A stretch of DNA of 64,000 bases. It comes from an uncultured Burkholderiales bacterium. Its GTDB lineage: Bacteria; Pseudomonadota; Gammaproteobacteria; Burkholderiales; Burkholderiaceae_C. Both the position numbers and the translations under genes were made by a program. The notes beneath the pieces were generated by a model that was not told the DNA's origin, did no database searches, and saw only the letters and a list, made by a program, of their open reading frames with translations. The first letter of the stretch is position 1. Every line of letters begins with the position of its first letter. Shown piece after piece: positions 18,746-27,142 of the stretch. Location: NCBI GenBank assembly GCA_903871545.1, contig CAIQHG010000079.1:62001-126000 (forward strand), in the 5' to 3' direction.

Positions 18746-19300
18746 ATGAAACTTACTTCAACTTTTAGATATTTCTCCATTTTGATATTTCTCGTATTGG
18801 GATTTAATTGGACAGTCCAAGCAAATGAGGAAAAAAAGCAGGAATCAATCAACCCCACTATTTCTTTGCCTGTGCATTCACATGAAACAAAACCAGAAGG
18901 GAGTGAGCATAAAAAAGAGGGCTCCGCAAGCCATTCAAATAAGGCGTTACCGCCTTGTAAAGGCAGTTATAGTAAAATTCACTGGACAGATTGCAGGGGT
19001 CTTAAGAAGGCATATAACGGCCCCCAATTCGTGGGTCAAAGCTACGAGGGTGATTTTAAGGAAGGTCGACCCCACGGGAGTGGTGAAATTAAATACATCG
19101 ACGGTACTCGCTTTGTGGGTTCCTTTGAGATGGGGGTAAGAGAGGGCAAAGGTACGGAATACGCAAAGGACGGATCCCTTACTTTAGAGGGATTTTGGCG
19201 AACCGGCGTTCTTGTTAATATCGTCCAAGGAGCACCCCAAACTTCTCACTCAGAGAAAGGGTCAACTGAGCCAAAAGAAGGATCCACGAAAAACCATTAG
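18746..19300 (+). CDS. Exported MORN-repeat protein
   Basis: 184 residues from the ATG at 18746, chosen because it opens directly into a signal peptide (MKLTSTFRYFSILIFLVLGF, cleavage near VQANE). A Glu/Lys/Ser-rich linker (about 28-70) precedes a cysteine pair (PPCKGSYSKIHWTDC) and then MORN-type repeats: YEGDFKEGRPHGSGEIKY (about 102-119), FVGSFEMGVREGKGTEYA, and LEGFWRTG. MORN repeats are beta-hairpin scaffolds; in exported bacterial proteins their role is mostly unknown. The C-terminus is again Ser/Lys/Glu-rich. A second exported protein follows 13 bases later. Confidence 0.72.
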   Translation: MKLTSTFRYFSILIFLVLGFNWTVQANEEKKQESINPTISLPVHSHETKPEGSEHKKEGSASHSNKALPPCKGSYSKIHWTDCRGLKKAYNGPQFVGQSYEGDFKEGRPHGSGEIKYIDGTRFVGSFEMGVREGKGTEYAKDGSLTLEGFWRTGVLVNIVQGAPQTSHSEKGSTEPKEGSTKNH

Positions 19301-19313
19301 TAGGGTTTGTCCA

Positions 19314-19781
19314 ATGAGTTATTTGTATAGCCTCAAACAGCTTTGGGTCCCGTGCACCCTAATTTGCTCTGGTTTTATAAATCTTTCGTTTGCGCAAGAT
19401 ATCGAAAGAATGTACCAAAATACTGACCTAGATCGACAGCACTACAGCTCCATTCAACTAGACAACAAAGGTGCCATGCAGGGTATTTTAAATTTAGCTT
19501 TGACCAAGGGCAGGGGGCGACTCTGGAAATGTCCGCTAAACACCTATCTGTTTTATGATGGTTGGGTTTTTGTAGGAAAGAAGGAGGACGGCAGCGACAT
19601 AGGAGTTGTGCCCTACAACATAGTAGGAAGTTACATTGCAAATAATGAATTTATAAAATTTACCTTTCAAGGCTTATCTTATGAAAACATTTTTGAACTA
19701 AATACTCGCACGAGCCAGATGATTTCATACAAACGCACTTTAAATCAGCTTGAAAAAGTGAGCTGTAAATTTCTTCATTGA
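19314..19781 (+). CDS. Exported hypothetical protein
   Basis: 155 residues from the ATG at 19314. The N-terminus is a signal peptide (hydrophobic stretch WVPCTLICSGFINLSFA, cleavage near SFAQD). The mature domain of ~125 residues is rich in Tyr, Asn and aromatic residues, with beta-strand-like segments such as YLFYDGWVFVGKKEDGSD. No family recognised. A longer start overlapping the MORN gene exists in frame but would bury the signal peptide. It is close behind the MORN gene and probably cotranscribed. Confidence 0.55.
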   Translation: MSYLYSLKQLWVPCTLICSGFINLSFAQDIERMYQNTDLDRQHYSSIQLDNKGAMQGILNLALTKGRGRLWKCPLNTYLFYDGWVFVGKKEDGSDIGVVPYNIVGSYIANNEFIKFTFQGLSYENIFELNTRTSQMISYKRTLNQLEKVSCKFLH

Positions 19782-19839
19782 TCGGTTTTATGATCCTTTC
19801 TTAGATTAGGTATAAACCTTTAGACTTTAGGGGTGGCCA

Positions 19840-19862
19840 AATTGACTTAAATCCAGTCAATT
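19840..19862. promoter_or_regulatory. Inverted repeat overlapping a candidate promoter
   Basis: A perfect 8-base inverted repeat, AATTGACT and AGTCAATT, separated by 7 bases. TTGACT inside the left arm could be a -35 hexamer for a TATGCT-like -10 about 19 bases downstream, ahead of the binding-protein gene at 19952. It may be an operator; the long spacer makes the promoter call weak. Confidence 0.35.
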
Positions 19863-19951
19863 CTGTTATGCTGATTGATTAAATAGGAGGGTCATAGGTC
19901 TACTTAAAAAAGGAGACTTTCCTCAGTCCATTGACACAGGTTGTTTACTTT

Positions 19952-20758
19952 ATGGTTCGATTTCTGCTTGGCTACATCTGGCAATTTCTTTTTACTGCAC
20001 TTTTAACTTTTTCAATAAATGGATGGACACAGGTGAGTCAGAATAAAATCCTTCAGCAACTCGCCCCGATGGGTGTTTTAAATGCCGCAATTTATACTGG
20101 AAATTTTTTACTGGTGACTGGGAAAAATGAAGACGGAACGCCGCTGGGCGTTTCTCCCGATATGGCAGCCGCAATTGCGCAAAAATTAGGTGTTAAGTTG
20201 GTTTTAAAGCCTTTCAGTACTCAAAATGAGGCTGTTCAAGCGGCCTCATCGGGGGAGTGTGGGATTGTATTGGTAGGGTCTGACCCGGCTAGGGCAACTT
20301 ATATTGACTTTGCTCCGGCTTATGTTGAGATTGAGGCGACTTACTTGGTACCCGAGGGCTCGCAATTGAAACAAATAAGCGATTTTGACCAAGCTGGAGT
20401 TCGCATAGCCGTTTTTGGTGTCAGTGCTTATGGACTTTGGATGGAGCGACATATAAAAAATGCAACGCTTTTTAAGGCTGATGGGCTAGAGTCGTCGTTA
20501 GGGCTTTTTATGAACCAAAAGTTGGACGCTCTAGCGGGGCTTCGCCCTGGGTTGATTACGGTCCAAAAGAAATACCCCAATTACAAGATGATTGATGGGT
20601 ATTTCATGACGGTTCAACAAGCGATTGCCACCAAAAAAGGCAATAATGAGGCGTCTGAATTTTTGAAAGATTTTATTCAAGAATCTAAAGCCTCTGGACT
20701 TGTAGATCAATTAATTGCTAAGCACGGCGTTCAGGGACGTTTGGCTGTAGCCAAGTGA
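19952..20758 (+). CDS. Family 3 (amino acid-type) substrate-binding protein
   Basis: 268 residues from the ATG at 19952 (a TTG 21 bases upstream is possible). Signal peptide/hydrophobic segment at about 1-27. The mature part is a bacterial solute-binding family 3 domain: MGVLNAAIYTGNFLLVTG, then GTPLGVSPDMAAAIAQKLGV (about 63-82), GECGIVLVGSDPARATYIDF (about 98-117), and a C-terminal FLKDFIQESKASGLVDQLI. Proteins of this type deliver amino acids or related ligands to polar amino acid ABC importers, but no permease or ATPase adjoins, so it is an orphan. The ligand Arg seems present in DPARATYIDF. Confidence 0.8.
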   Translation: MVRFLLGYIWQFLFTALLTFSINGWTQVSQNKILQQLAPMGVLNAAIYTGNFLLVTGKNEDGTPLGVSPDMAAAIAQKLGVKLVLKPFSTQNEAVQAASSGECGIVLVGSDPARATYIDFAPAYVEIEATYLVPEGSQLKQISDFDQAGVRIAVFGVSAYGLWMERHIKNATLFKADGLESSLGLFMNQKLDALAGLRPGLITVQKKYPNYKMIDGYFMTVQQAIATKKGNNEASEFLKDFIQESKASGLVDQLIAKHGVQGRLAVAK

Positions 20759-20816
20759 TATGAGTTGATTTTTAACTTCAACTCCTGTCTATTTTTAACT
20801 AACTTTAGCTGATCAT

Positions 20817-21434
20817 ATGATTTTCCTAAAAATTTTTAAACCTCTTGTTTTTATCTTTATCACCATTGCTAGTGCCCTTCAGTACGTTAGTGCGCAAACT
20901 GATTCGGTGGTTAGGATCAGAGGAACCATACAAGAAATTAGCGATAACTCTATGGTTTTCAAGGACAGAACGGGAGAGATTCTAACCATCGTTATGGGAG
21001 AGACCTTGGGTATTCAAGAGGTTTATCCCATAGATATGAGCAAGATCGAGAAAAACTCTTTTATTGGTACAGCCGCGATGACTGACCCGAAGGGAAGGCT
21101 TGTGGCTTTAGAGGTTCACGTTTTTCCGGAATCTATGAGGGGAACAGGGGAGGGGCATCGCCCTTGGGACAGTGTCGCGGGCAGCACCATGACCAATGCC
21201 ACCGTCAACGAATTGGTGAGTATTGGGAATGCTAGAGAGCTGCACCTTAAATATAAAGACGGCGAAAAAATCGTTTTCGTTCCCGACAATGTGCCTATCG
21301 TGTCCTACAGGGCTGGGGCAAGAAGTTTGTTGATCTCTGGCGCTAACGCAGTAGTTGTGGCGAGTCTAAAGGACGGTAAACCGACCGCCTCTCGTATTAT
21401 GGTTGGACGTGACGGTTTTAAGCCGCCAATGTAG
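20817..21434 (+). CDS. Exported hypothetical beta-rich protein (DUF5666-like)
   Basis: 205 residues with a signal peptide (about 1-26, cleavage near VSAQT). The mature part looks like two small OB-fold-like units: VVRIRGTIQEISDNSMVFKD at about 31-50, and NATVNELVSIGNARELHLKY at about 125-144. The motif EVHVFPESMRGTGEGHRPWD (about 100-120) and C-terminal VGRDGFKPPM are strongly patterned and recall a widespread exported proteobacterial family whose function is not established. It follows the binding-protein gene by 58 bases. Confidence 0.6.
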   Translation: MIFLKIFKPLVFIFITIASALQYVSAQTDSVVRIRGTIQEISDNSMVFKDRTGEILTIVMGETLGIQEVYPIDMSKIEKNSFIGTAAMTDPKGRLVALEVHVFPESMRGTGEGHRPWDSVAGSTMTNATVNELVSIGNARELHLKYKDGEKIVFVPDNVPIVSYRAGARSLLISGANAVVVASLKDGKPTASRIMVGRDGFKPPM

Positions 21435-21695
21435 TAGTTCTCGGGGCATGGACAAGTGATGCCGCTTGAGTTAATCCAAATAACCCCTTTCCCACACAAA
21501 TTTGCCACTCAGATTCTCTAAATCTTTGTGTACAGACTCAAAAAGTCATTTTTCACGTAATTTCCTTCATTTGGTGTTCAAAAAAAGCATTTCGAAGTTA
21601 ACAAGAGGGGCTATTAAAATAGATTTTCAATAGGCATGTTTTATGCTTGATTAAGAAAAAAGACCAGTATTTTCTTTATCTGTTTGGAGTCATCT

Positions 21696-22643
21696 ATGTC
21701 TATAAGTTCATTGAACTCTAATTTGTTAGCTCAAAATTCAAATTCAAATCTGTCGATCAACACAACTCCTAGCTTACAGAATTTGGGGTCTGCGCTAAGT
21801 GCGGGAGATTTAGTTGGAGCGAAATCAATTTTCTCAGCCCTGAACTCAAATTCATCTAGCACCAGTCCATTGAGTGGTGCAAACGGTCCGACTTCGGCGG
21901 CTTCAAATACCTTGATGGGCCAACTAGGAAATGCTTTGCATTCCGCAAATCTGAATCAAGCTCAGCAAATTACAAGTGCCTTACAAACTCTCTCATCAAA
22001 CGCGGTTACCTCCAACCCTTTGTTCAGTGATAGTAATTCACAGACCACATCATCTGGATTTAATGACTCACTGTTTAATGCTTTATCGCTTACAGGTGTG
22101 GGTTCGGGCAGCGCAAGTTCTTTGGCAGGAATAGCCTCACCTGCAGCATCTGGAATGGTGAGTCCTCAGCAAGTAATTGCACAAAATATGGATACATTTT
22201 TAAATAATCTATTAGCTACCCTTAAGGCACAAAACCCCTCTGCCACTAGCTCGAGCGGGACTTCTAGTGCGTCGTCTGCAAAACAAAATCCTTACGCAGC
22301 AGGATCAAGCACCAATCAATTCTCCGCAGGGTTGCAAAGTTTAATTCAACAAATTGCAAAATCTCCGAATGCGTTAAATGAATTAAATACTTCAGGGTCA
22401 AATGCCGTGAATACCAGCGCTTCAACAACTGTACCCACTGCCTCAACCTCCCCCCAACCCTCCGCCAGCGATAGCTCCCAATCTGCCCAAGTCTCGCAAT
22501 TACAGAAAAGCTACAACGATTTATTAAGCTCCCAAGGTAGCAACGTAGGTTCATCATCATCATTGATTAATTTCCTTGAAAACTTTGAGAGCAACATGAA
22601 AACTATGCAGTCATCTGGCGGATTTCTTAATGTGAATGCTTAG
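21696..22643 (+). CDS. Ser/Asn-rich protein with internal repeats
   Basis: 315 residues from the ATG at 21696, preceded by TTGGAG as ribosome site. Composition is extreme: Ser, Asn, Ala, Thr, Gln and Leu dominate, charged residues are rare. Two related helical units stand out: LGSALSAGDLVGAKSIFSAL (about 27-46) and LGNALHSANLNQAQQITSAL (about 78-97), a pattern L-G-x-A-L then a short helix ending in A-L. Further helices carry MDTFLNNLLATLKAQN and LQKSYNDLLSSQ. There is no signal peptide. The repeat pattern recalls short 'AGDLxxAQxxFxxL' repeats of unknown function in proteobacterial proteins. Secretion by a signal-independent route is possible but not shown. Confidence 0.55.
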   Translation: MSISSLNSNLLAQNSNSNLSINTTPSLQNLGSALSAGDLVGAKSIFSALNSNSSSTSPLSGANGPTSAASNTLMGQLGNALHSANLNQAQQITSALQTLSSNAVTSNPLFSDSNSQTTSSGFNDSLFNALSLTGVGSGSASSLAGIASPAASGMVSPQQVIAQNMDTFLNNLLATLKAQNPSATSSSGTSSASSAKQNPYAAGSSTNQFSAGLQSLIQQIAKSPNALNELNTSGSNAVNTSASTTVPTASTSPQPSASDSSQSAQVSQLQKSYNDLLSSQGSNVGSSSSLINFLENFESNMKTMQSSGGFLNVNA

Positions 22644-22731
22644 TTTGACTCAACTATTGAGTTCATCAAGCCCTGCATACTTGACTTTAAAGAAGTCGGG
22701 AAAATGAAAATACAATGAGGCAAATGTTTTG

Positions 22732-23883
22732 ATGATCGACTTTTGCCGATTTAGAATCAGCTGTCATTCTTTCGTCTTCATTACAAAACTTAAAAATGAA
22801 AAAAACTTTTTACGTTCCTTTTTAAGCTTGATTTGGTTGTTTTCCGCTTGTATAAGCGGTCAAGCTCAACCATTCCACCAGCCCTCATTGACTTCCACCT
22901 CTTTGGTGTCATCTAAAGAAGACCCAAGTGATAAAAGTACTGCTTTGCAACATCAAGTTGCTCAGTCTACACCGCTAGACCTTTCATTTACTCAGCTTTC
23001 ATATCCTTTTCCCGTTCACTACTTTACGGATAAGATTCAAAATGTGGAGGTTAAAACAGCTTATATGGATGTTCCCGCATTTGGAGTAGAGAGGGGGGTT
23101 GTTTTACTTTTTCACGGAAAGAATTTTTCAAGCGACTACTGGGACTCAACGATTGCAGACCTGTCTAAGGCGGGATACAGGGTTATAGCCCCTGATCAGA
23201 TTGGTTTTGGAAAATCGTCCAAACCGCCCATCAAGTATCACTTTGACGAACTGTGCCAAAACACATTCAAACTTATTCAGCATCTAGGACTAAAGCGTTT
23301 AAATGTGATCGCAAACTCCATGGGCGGCATGGTGGGAGTTCGTTTCACAGTTCTTTATACTGATAGTGTTGACAAGTTGATTTTAGAAAACCCTTTGGGC
23401 TTAGAAGATTACAGTAAAAATATACCTCCTCAAACCAATGAGACACTTCTTGGCTTAGAAATGGCTCAAACTCAGGATAGCTATTCCAAGTTCATGCACT
23501 CATACTTTCCCAACTGGAGGCCAGAGTATGAGCGATTCGTTGAGAATTATGTGCGTATTAAAAATGGTCCTGATTACGAAGCTTTCTCTGAGACATCAGT
23601 TAGAACTTACCAGATGATTGCCGATCAACCAGTCGTCCAAGACTTTCCCGCAATCAAGCCTCCAACCCTTTTAATCATCGGGCAACTCGATCACACCGTC
23701 TTTGGTAGACGATTCGCACCACCGGAGGCGGTTAAAACGATGGGAGATTTCACAAAGCTTGGAAAGCAAATTGCCTCAGTTGTGCCAAACGCTAAGCTAA
23801 TTGAAATACCAAATGTGGGACACGTTCCCCACCTTGAGGTACACGATCTTTTTATAAAGCATGTGCTTGAATTCTTAAATTAA
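22732..23883 (+). CDS. Exported alpha/beta-hydrolase
   Basis: 383 residues. An N-terminal hydrophobic segment (FLRSFLSLIWLFSACISGQA, about residues 25-45) suggests export or membrane anchoring; the preceding ~24 residues are basic and long, so a shorter non-ATG start is conceivable. The hydrolase domain has the oxyanion region LLFHGKNFSSDYW, the nucleophile elbow VIANSMGGMVG (Ser in A-N-S-M-G, a relaxed G-x-S-x-G), the acid in IGQLDHTVF, and the His in IPNVGHVPHLE. It could be an esterase, lipase or haloperoxidase-like enzyme; the substrate is unknown. It ends 19 bases before the convergent aceE. Confidence 0.82.
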   Translation: MIDFCRFRISCHSFVFITKLKNEKNFLRSFLSLIWLFSACISGQAQPFHQPSLTSTSLVSSKEDPSDKSTALQHQVAQSTPLDLSFTQLSYPFPVHYFTDKIQNVEVKTAYMDVPAFGVERGVVLLFHGKNFSSDYWDSTIADLSKAGYRVIAPDQIGFGKSSKPPIKYHFDELCQNTFKLIQHLGLKRLNVIANSMGGMVGVRFTVLYTDSVDKLILENPLGLEDYSKNIPPQTNETLLGLEMAQTQDSYSKFMHSYFPNWRPEYERFVENYVRIKNGPDYEAFSETSVRTYQMIADQPVVQDFPAIKPPTLLIIGQLDHTVFGRRFAPPEAVKTMGDFTKLGKQIASVVPNAKLIEIPNVGHVPHLEVHDLFIKHVLEFLN

Positions 23884-23902
23884 TTTTTAACTAATCTGTT
23901 GA

Positions 23903-26500
23903 TTATTTTTTTAACAAGTGCAGAGCTGCTTTTGCAATGTGAGTCGCATCAACTTGAAAGAATTCCCTTAGCGCAACGCGGGTGTCGCTTCTTCCAAACC
24001 CATCTGTACCCAGAGTCATAAATTTTCTACCCTCTGGTATGAAGGCTCTGATGCTCTCGGGCACAGTCCTTACGTAGTCGCTGGCTGCAACGATTGGGCC
24101 TGAGCTTTTCTGCAGTTGGGTTTGTAAAAATGCGACGCGCTTGGTGCTTGTCCCCGCCAAAGCCTCTTTCTCTATTTCTAAGCCGTCTCTTGCTAGCTCG
24201 CTCCAACTGGTAACACTAAAAATATCAGACTCAATTCCTTGATCTTTCAAAATTTTTTGAGCTTTTACGACCTCAGTCAATATAGCCCCAGAGCCCATTA
24301 AAGTGACCCTAGCTGATTTTTGGGCTTTTGAGTCGGCTTTGCTAAGTAAGTAACATCCCTTTATGATCTCCTGCGGGTTGATACCGCCGATACTGGGCTG
24401 GGGGTAATTTTCATTCATCAAAGTGACGTAATAAAAGACATCTATTTGGTCCTCAAGCATCTCTCTCATACCCTTGTCAACGATCACACTCATCTCGTAA
24501 GCATAAGCAGGATCATAGGCTTTGCAATTTGGTATGGTTGCAGCAATTAAATGGCTTGAGCCGTCTTGGTGCTGAAGCCCTTCACCGCCGAGCGTGGTGC
24601 GACCTGAGGTTGCACCTAATAAAAAACCTCTAGATCGTTGATCAGCAGCAGCCCAAATCGCATCCCCCACTCTTTGGAAACCAAACATGGAGTAGTAGAT
24701 ATAAAAAGGTAACATCGGTAGGCCGTGCACACTGTAGCTTGTAGCTGCCGCGGTCCAACTTGCAATTGCTCCAGCCTCGCTGATCCCTTCCTCTAAGATT
24801 TGGCCATCCAACGCCTCTTTGTAGCTCAGCACAGAACCAATGTCCTCGGGCTCATACTTTTGCCCCACGCTGGAGTAGATGCCTACTTGCTTGAATAAAT
24901 TGGCCATTCCAAAAGTTCTAGCCTCATCGGCAACTATTGGCACGATGCGAGGCCCGAGTTCGGAGGTTTTTAACAAAGCGCCCAAAAGCCTGACGAATGC
25001 CATCGTGGTTGACATCTCCTTACCCTGTGCGTCCATCGCAAATGCGGCGTAAGCGACTAATTCAGGAATGTTTATTTTTGGTGCCACTGATTGCCGTTTG
25101 GGTATGTAACCACCTAAGGATGATCTTTTTGAGTGAAGATACTGAATTTCAGGTGAATGTTCTGAAGGTCTATAAAACTCTAATCCAGTGACCTGTTCAT
25201 CGGTCATTGGCAAATTAAATCGATTCCTAAACTCAATGAGCGCGTTTTCATCGAGTTTTTTCTGACTGTGGGTGGTCATTTTTCCTTGGCCAGCAGTCCC
25301 CATACCGTACCCTTTTTTGGTATGAGCGAGTATGACAACGGGTTGGCCTTGGTGCTTGGCAGCCTGCGCGTAAGCGGCGTAAATCTTTACTAAATCGTGT
25401 CCACCTCTTTTAAGCCTATCAATTTGTTCATCCGTCATTCCTTGAGCTAACTGCGCAAGCTCAGGATTTTGACCAAAGAAGTGATCTCTATTAAAACGAC
25501 CATCTTTAGCCGCAAAGGTTTGCATTTGTCCGTCTACTGTGTTCGAGAATGCTCGAATTAGAGCCGCATTTACATCCCTTGCAAAAAGTCCATCCCAGTC
25601 ACTTCCCCAAATTAGTTTGATTACTTTCCAACCAGCTCCAACAAAGAGTTGCTCGAGCTCATCAATAATTCGACCATTGCCTCTTACGGGTCCATCTAAT
25701 CTTTGTAAATTACAGTTCACAACCCAAATTAGATTATCCAGTCTCTCCCTTGATGCCAGTGTCAGCGCACTCATGCTCTCTGGCTCATCCATCTCGCCGT
25801 CCCCAAACACTCCCCATACCTTACGCCCCGAGCAGTTCAGTAAATGACGGTGTGTCAAGTAACGCATAAAACGCGCTTGATAGATGGAGCTTATAGGTCC
25901 TATTCCCATTGATCCAGTTGGGAATTGCCAAAAATCTGGCATCAACCAAGGATGAGGATAAGAACTCAGCCCTCTAGCCCCTTTAGATGGCGCTGTAATC
26001 TCTTGTCTGTAGTGGGATAAGTCCTGCTCACTAAGCCTGCCCTCCAAATAGGCACGAGCGTAGACACCAGGCGCGCTATGGGGTTGATAAAAAATCAGGT
26101 CCCCACCCTGAGTGTCATTTCGAGCTTTAAAGAAATGGTTAAAACCAACTTCAAAAAGGTCTGCAGCGCTTGCGTAGCTTGAGATGTGCCCCCCTAAGTC
26201 CCCGTAGGCCGCGTTTGCTCGTGCAACCATGGCGAGTGCATTCCATCTCATGAGGGACGCCAATTTTTCCTCTAAGGCCAGGTCTCCTGGGAATACGGGT
26301 TGGTCTTGCACTGCAACTGTGTTGATGTAGTGCGTGACTAAATTGGGTGCCCAACGCACGCCCATATTTGCCGAAAGAGCGTGAAGTGAATCTAGGATGA
26401 AATGCGCTCGCTCAACTCCACTCGCCTCAATCAACGACTTTAAAGCCTCCGCCCACTCCTGTGTTTCGTTTGGATCTTTGTCAGTTAGGTGTGTATTCAT
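23903..26500 (-). CDS. aceE: Pyruvate dehydrogenase-type E1 component (homodimeric AceE family)
   Basis: 865 residues, close to the ~885 of AceE. The thiamine-diphosphate motif GVFGDGEMDEPES ... NCNLQRLDGPVRGNG is complete (about residues 235-280), and the N-terminal EKLASLMRWNALAMVARANA and HISSYASAADLFEVGFNHFF are typical. E1 decarboxylates pyruvate (or a close 2-oxo acid) and acetylates the E2 lipoyl group. No E2 (aceF) or E3 (lpd) gene adjoins. Instead an Lrp/AsnC regulator is divergent with 147 bases between. This setting resembles E1 paralogues devoted to 2-oxobutyrate (MdeB with MdeR in Pseudomonas), so a specialised or housekeeping role are both possible. Confidence 0.9.
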   Translation of the reverse strand: MNTHLTDKDPNETQEWAEALKSLIEASGVERAHFILDSLHALSANMGVRWAPNLVTHYINTVAVQDQPVFPGDLALEEKLASLMRWNALAMVARANAAYGDLGGHISSYASAADLFEVGFNHFFKARNDTQGGDLIFYQPHSAPGVYARAYLEGRLSEQDLSHYRQEITAPSKGARGLSSYPHPWLMPDFWQFPTGSMGIGPISSIYQARFMRYLTHRHLLNCSGRKVWGVFGDGEMDEPESMSALTLASRERLDNLIWVVNCNLQRLDGPVRGNGRIIDELEQLFVGAGWKVIKLIWGSDWDGLFARDVNAALIRAFSNTVDGQMQTFAAKDGRFNRDHFFGQNPELAQLAQGMTDEQIDRLKRGGHDLVKIYAAYAQAAKHQGQPVVILAHTKKGYGMGTAGQGKMTTHSQKKLDENALIEFRNRFNLPMTDEQVTGLEFYRPSEHSPEIQYLHSKRSSLGGYIPKRQSVAPKINIPELVAYAAFAMDAQGKEMSTTMAFVRLLGALLKTSELGPRIVPIVADEARTFGMANLFKQVGIYSSVGQKYEPEDIGSVLSYKEALDGQILEEGISEAGAIASWTAAATSYSVHGLPMLPFYIYYSMFGFQRVGDAIWAAADQRSRGFLLGATSGRTTLGGEGLQHQDGSSHLIAATIPNCKAYDPAYAYEMSVIVDKGMREMLEDQIDVFYYVTLMNENYPQPSIGGINPQEIIKGCYLLSKADSKAQKSARVTLMGSGAILTEVVKAQKILKDQGIESDIFSVTSWSELARDGLEIEKEALAGTSTKRVAFLQTQLQKSSGPIVAASDYVRTVPESIRAFIPEGRKFMTLGTDGFGRSDTRVALREFFQVDATHIAKAALHLLKK

Positions 26501-26647
26501 GGGTGCAACGAGTTTGAGGGGAATTTTTTTGATGAACTTTCATGCATATACTTTATAACAAAATCCCAATAATATTGTCCTTAATAATCTATTATTTGTT
26601 TTTATATCAGTATAAAATTCTGTATATTAATAAAATATCGGTATATT

Positions 26648-27127
26648 ATGAATATAGATCTAGTTGATTTAAAGATTTTAAAGCAACTTCAAGACGACAG
26701 CTCACTGACCAATGTTGAATTAGCTAAACGGGTTCATCTCTCCCCCTCACCGTGTCTCATGAGAGTAAAGGCGCTGGAGAAAAGTGGTGTTATAAAAAAG
26801 TATGTGGCGCTATCAGACCCCAAATTGTTGGGTCTGGGTTTGAACGTCTTCATTTCAATCAGTCTTAAAGAGCAATCAAAGAGTGCTTTGTCAGAGTTTG
26901 AGCAGAGCATTTGCAAACATGACGAGGTCATGGAGTGCTATTTAATGACAGGAGATAGTGATTATTTGATTCGAGTTGCGCTTGCAGATATAGGAGCGCT
27001 GGAGAGATTTATTTTGGATAGGTTAACTCCCATACCTGGGATTGAAAAAATAAGGTCTAGTTTTGCCCTTAAGCAGGTTAGATATAAAACTGCTTTGCCG
27101 TTGCAATCTTTGAATACCAAAATTTAA
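26648..27127 (+). CDS. Lrp/AsnC-family transcriptional regulator
   Basis: 159 residues. The N-terminal helix-turn-helix spans about residues 5-50 (LKILKQLQDDSSLTNVELAK, then HLSPSPCLMRVKALEKSGVI). The C-terminal RAM ligand-binding domain follows (VFISISLKEQS, then CYLMTGDSDYLIRVALADIG). Such regulators respond to amino acids. It is divergent from aceE and the AT-rich 147-base intergenic segment holds repeated TATCAGTATA / TATCGGTATA-like sequence near its own start that could be operator half-sites. The obvious candidate target is aceE. Confidence 0.88.
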   Translation: MNIDLVDLKILKQLQDDSSLTNVELAKRVHLSPSPCLMRVKALEKSGVIKKYVALSDPKLLGLGLNVFISISLKEQSKSALSEFEQSICKHDEVMECYLMTGDSDYLIRVALADIGALERFILDRLTPIPGIEKIRSSFALKQVRYKTALPLQSLNTKI

Positions 27128-27142
27128 CTCAATATAGCAAAA

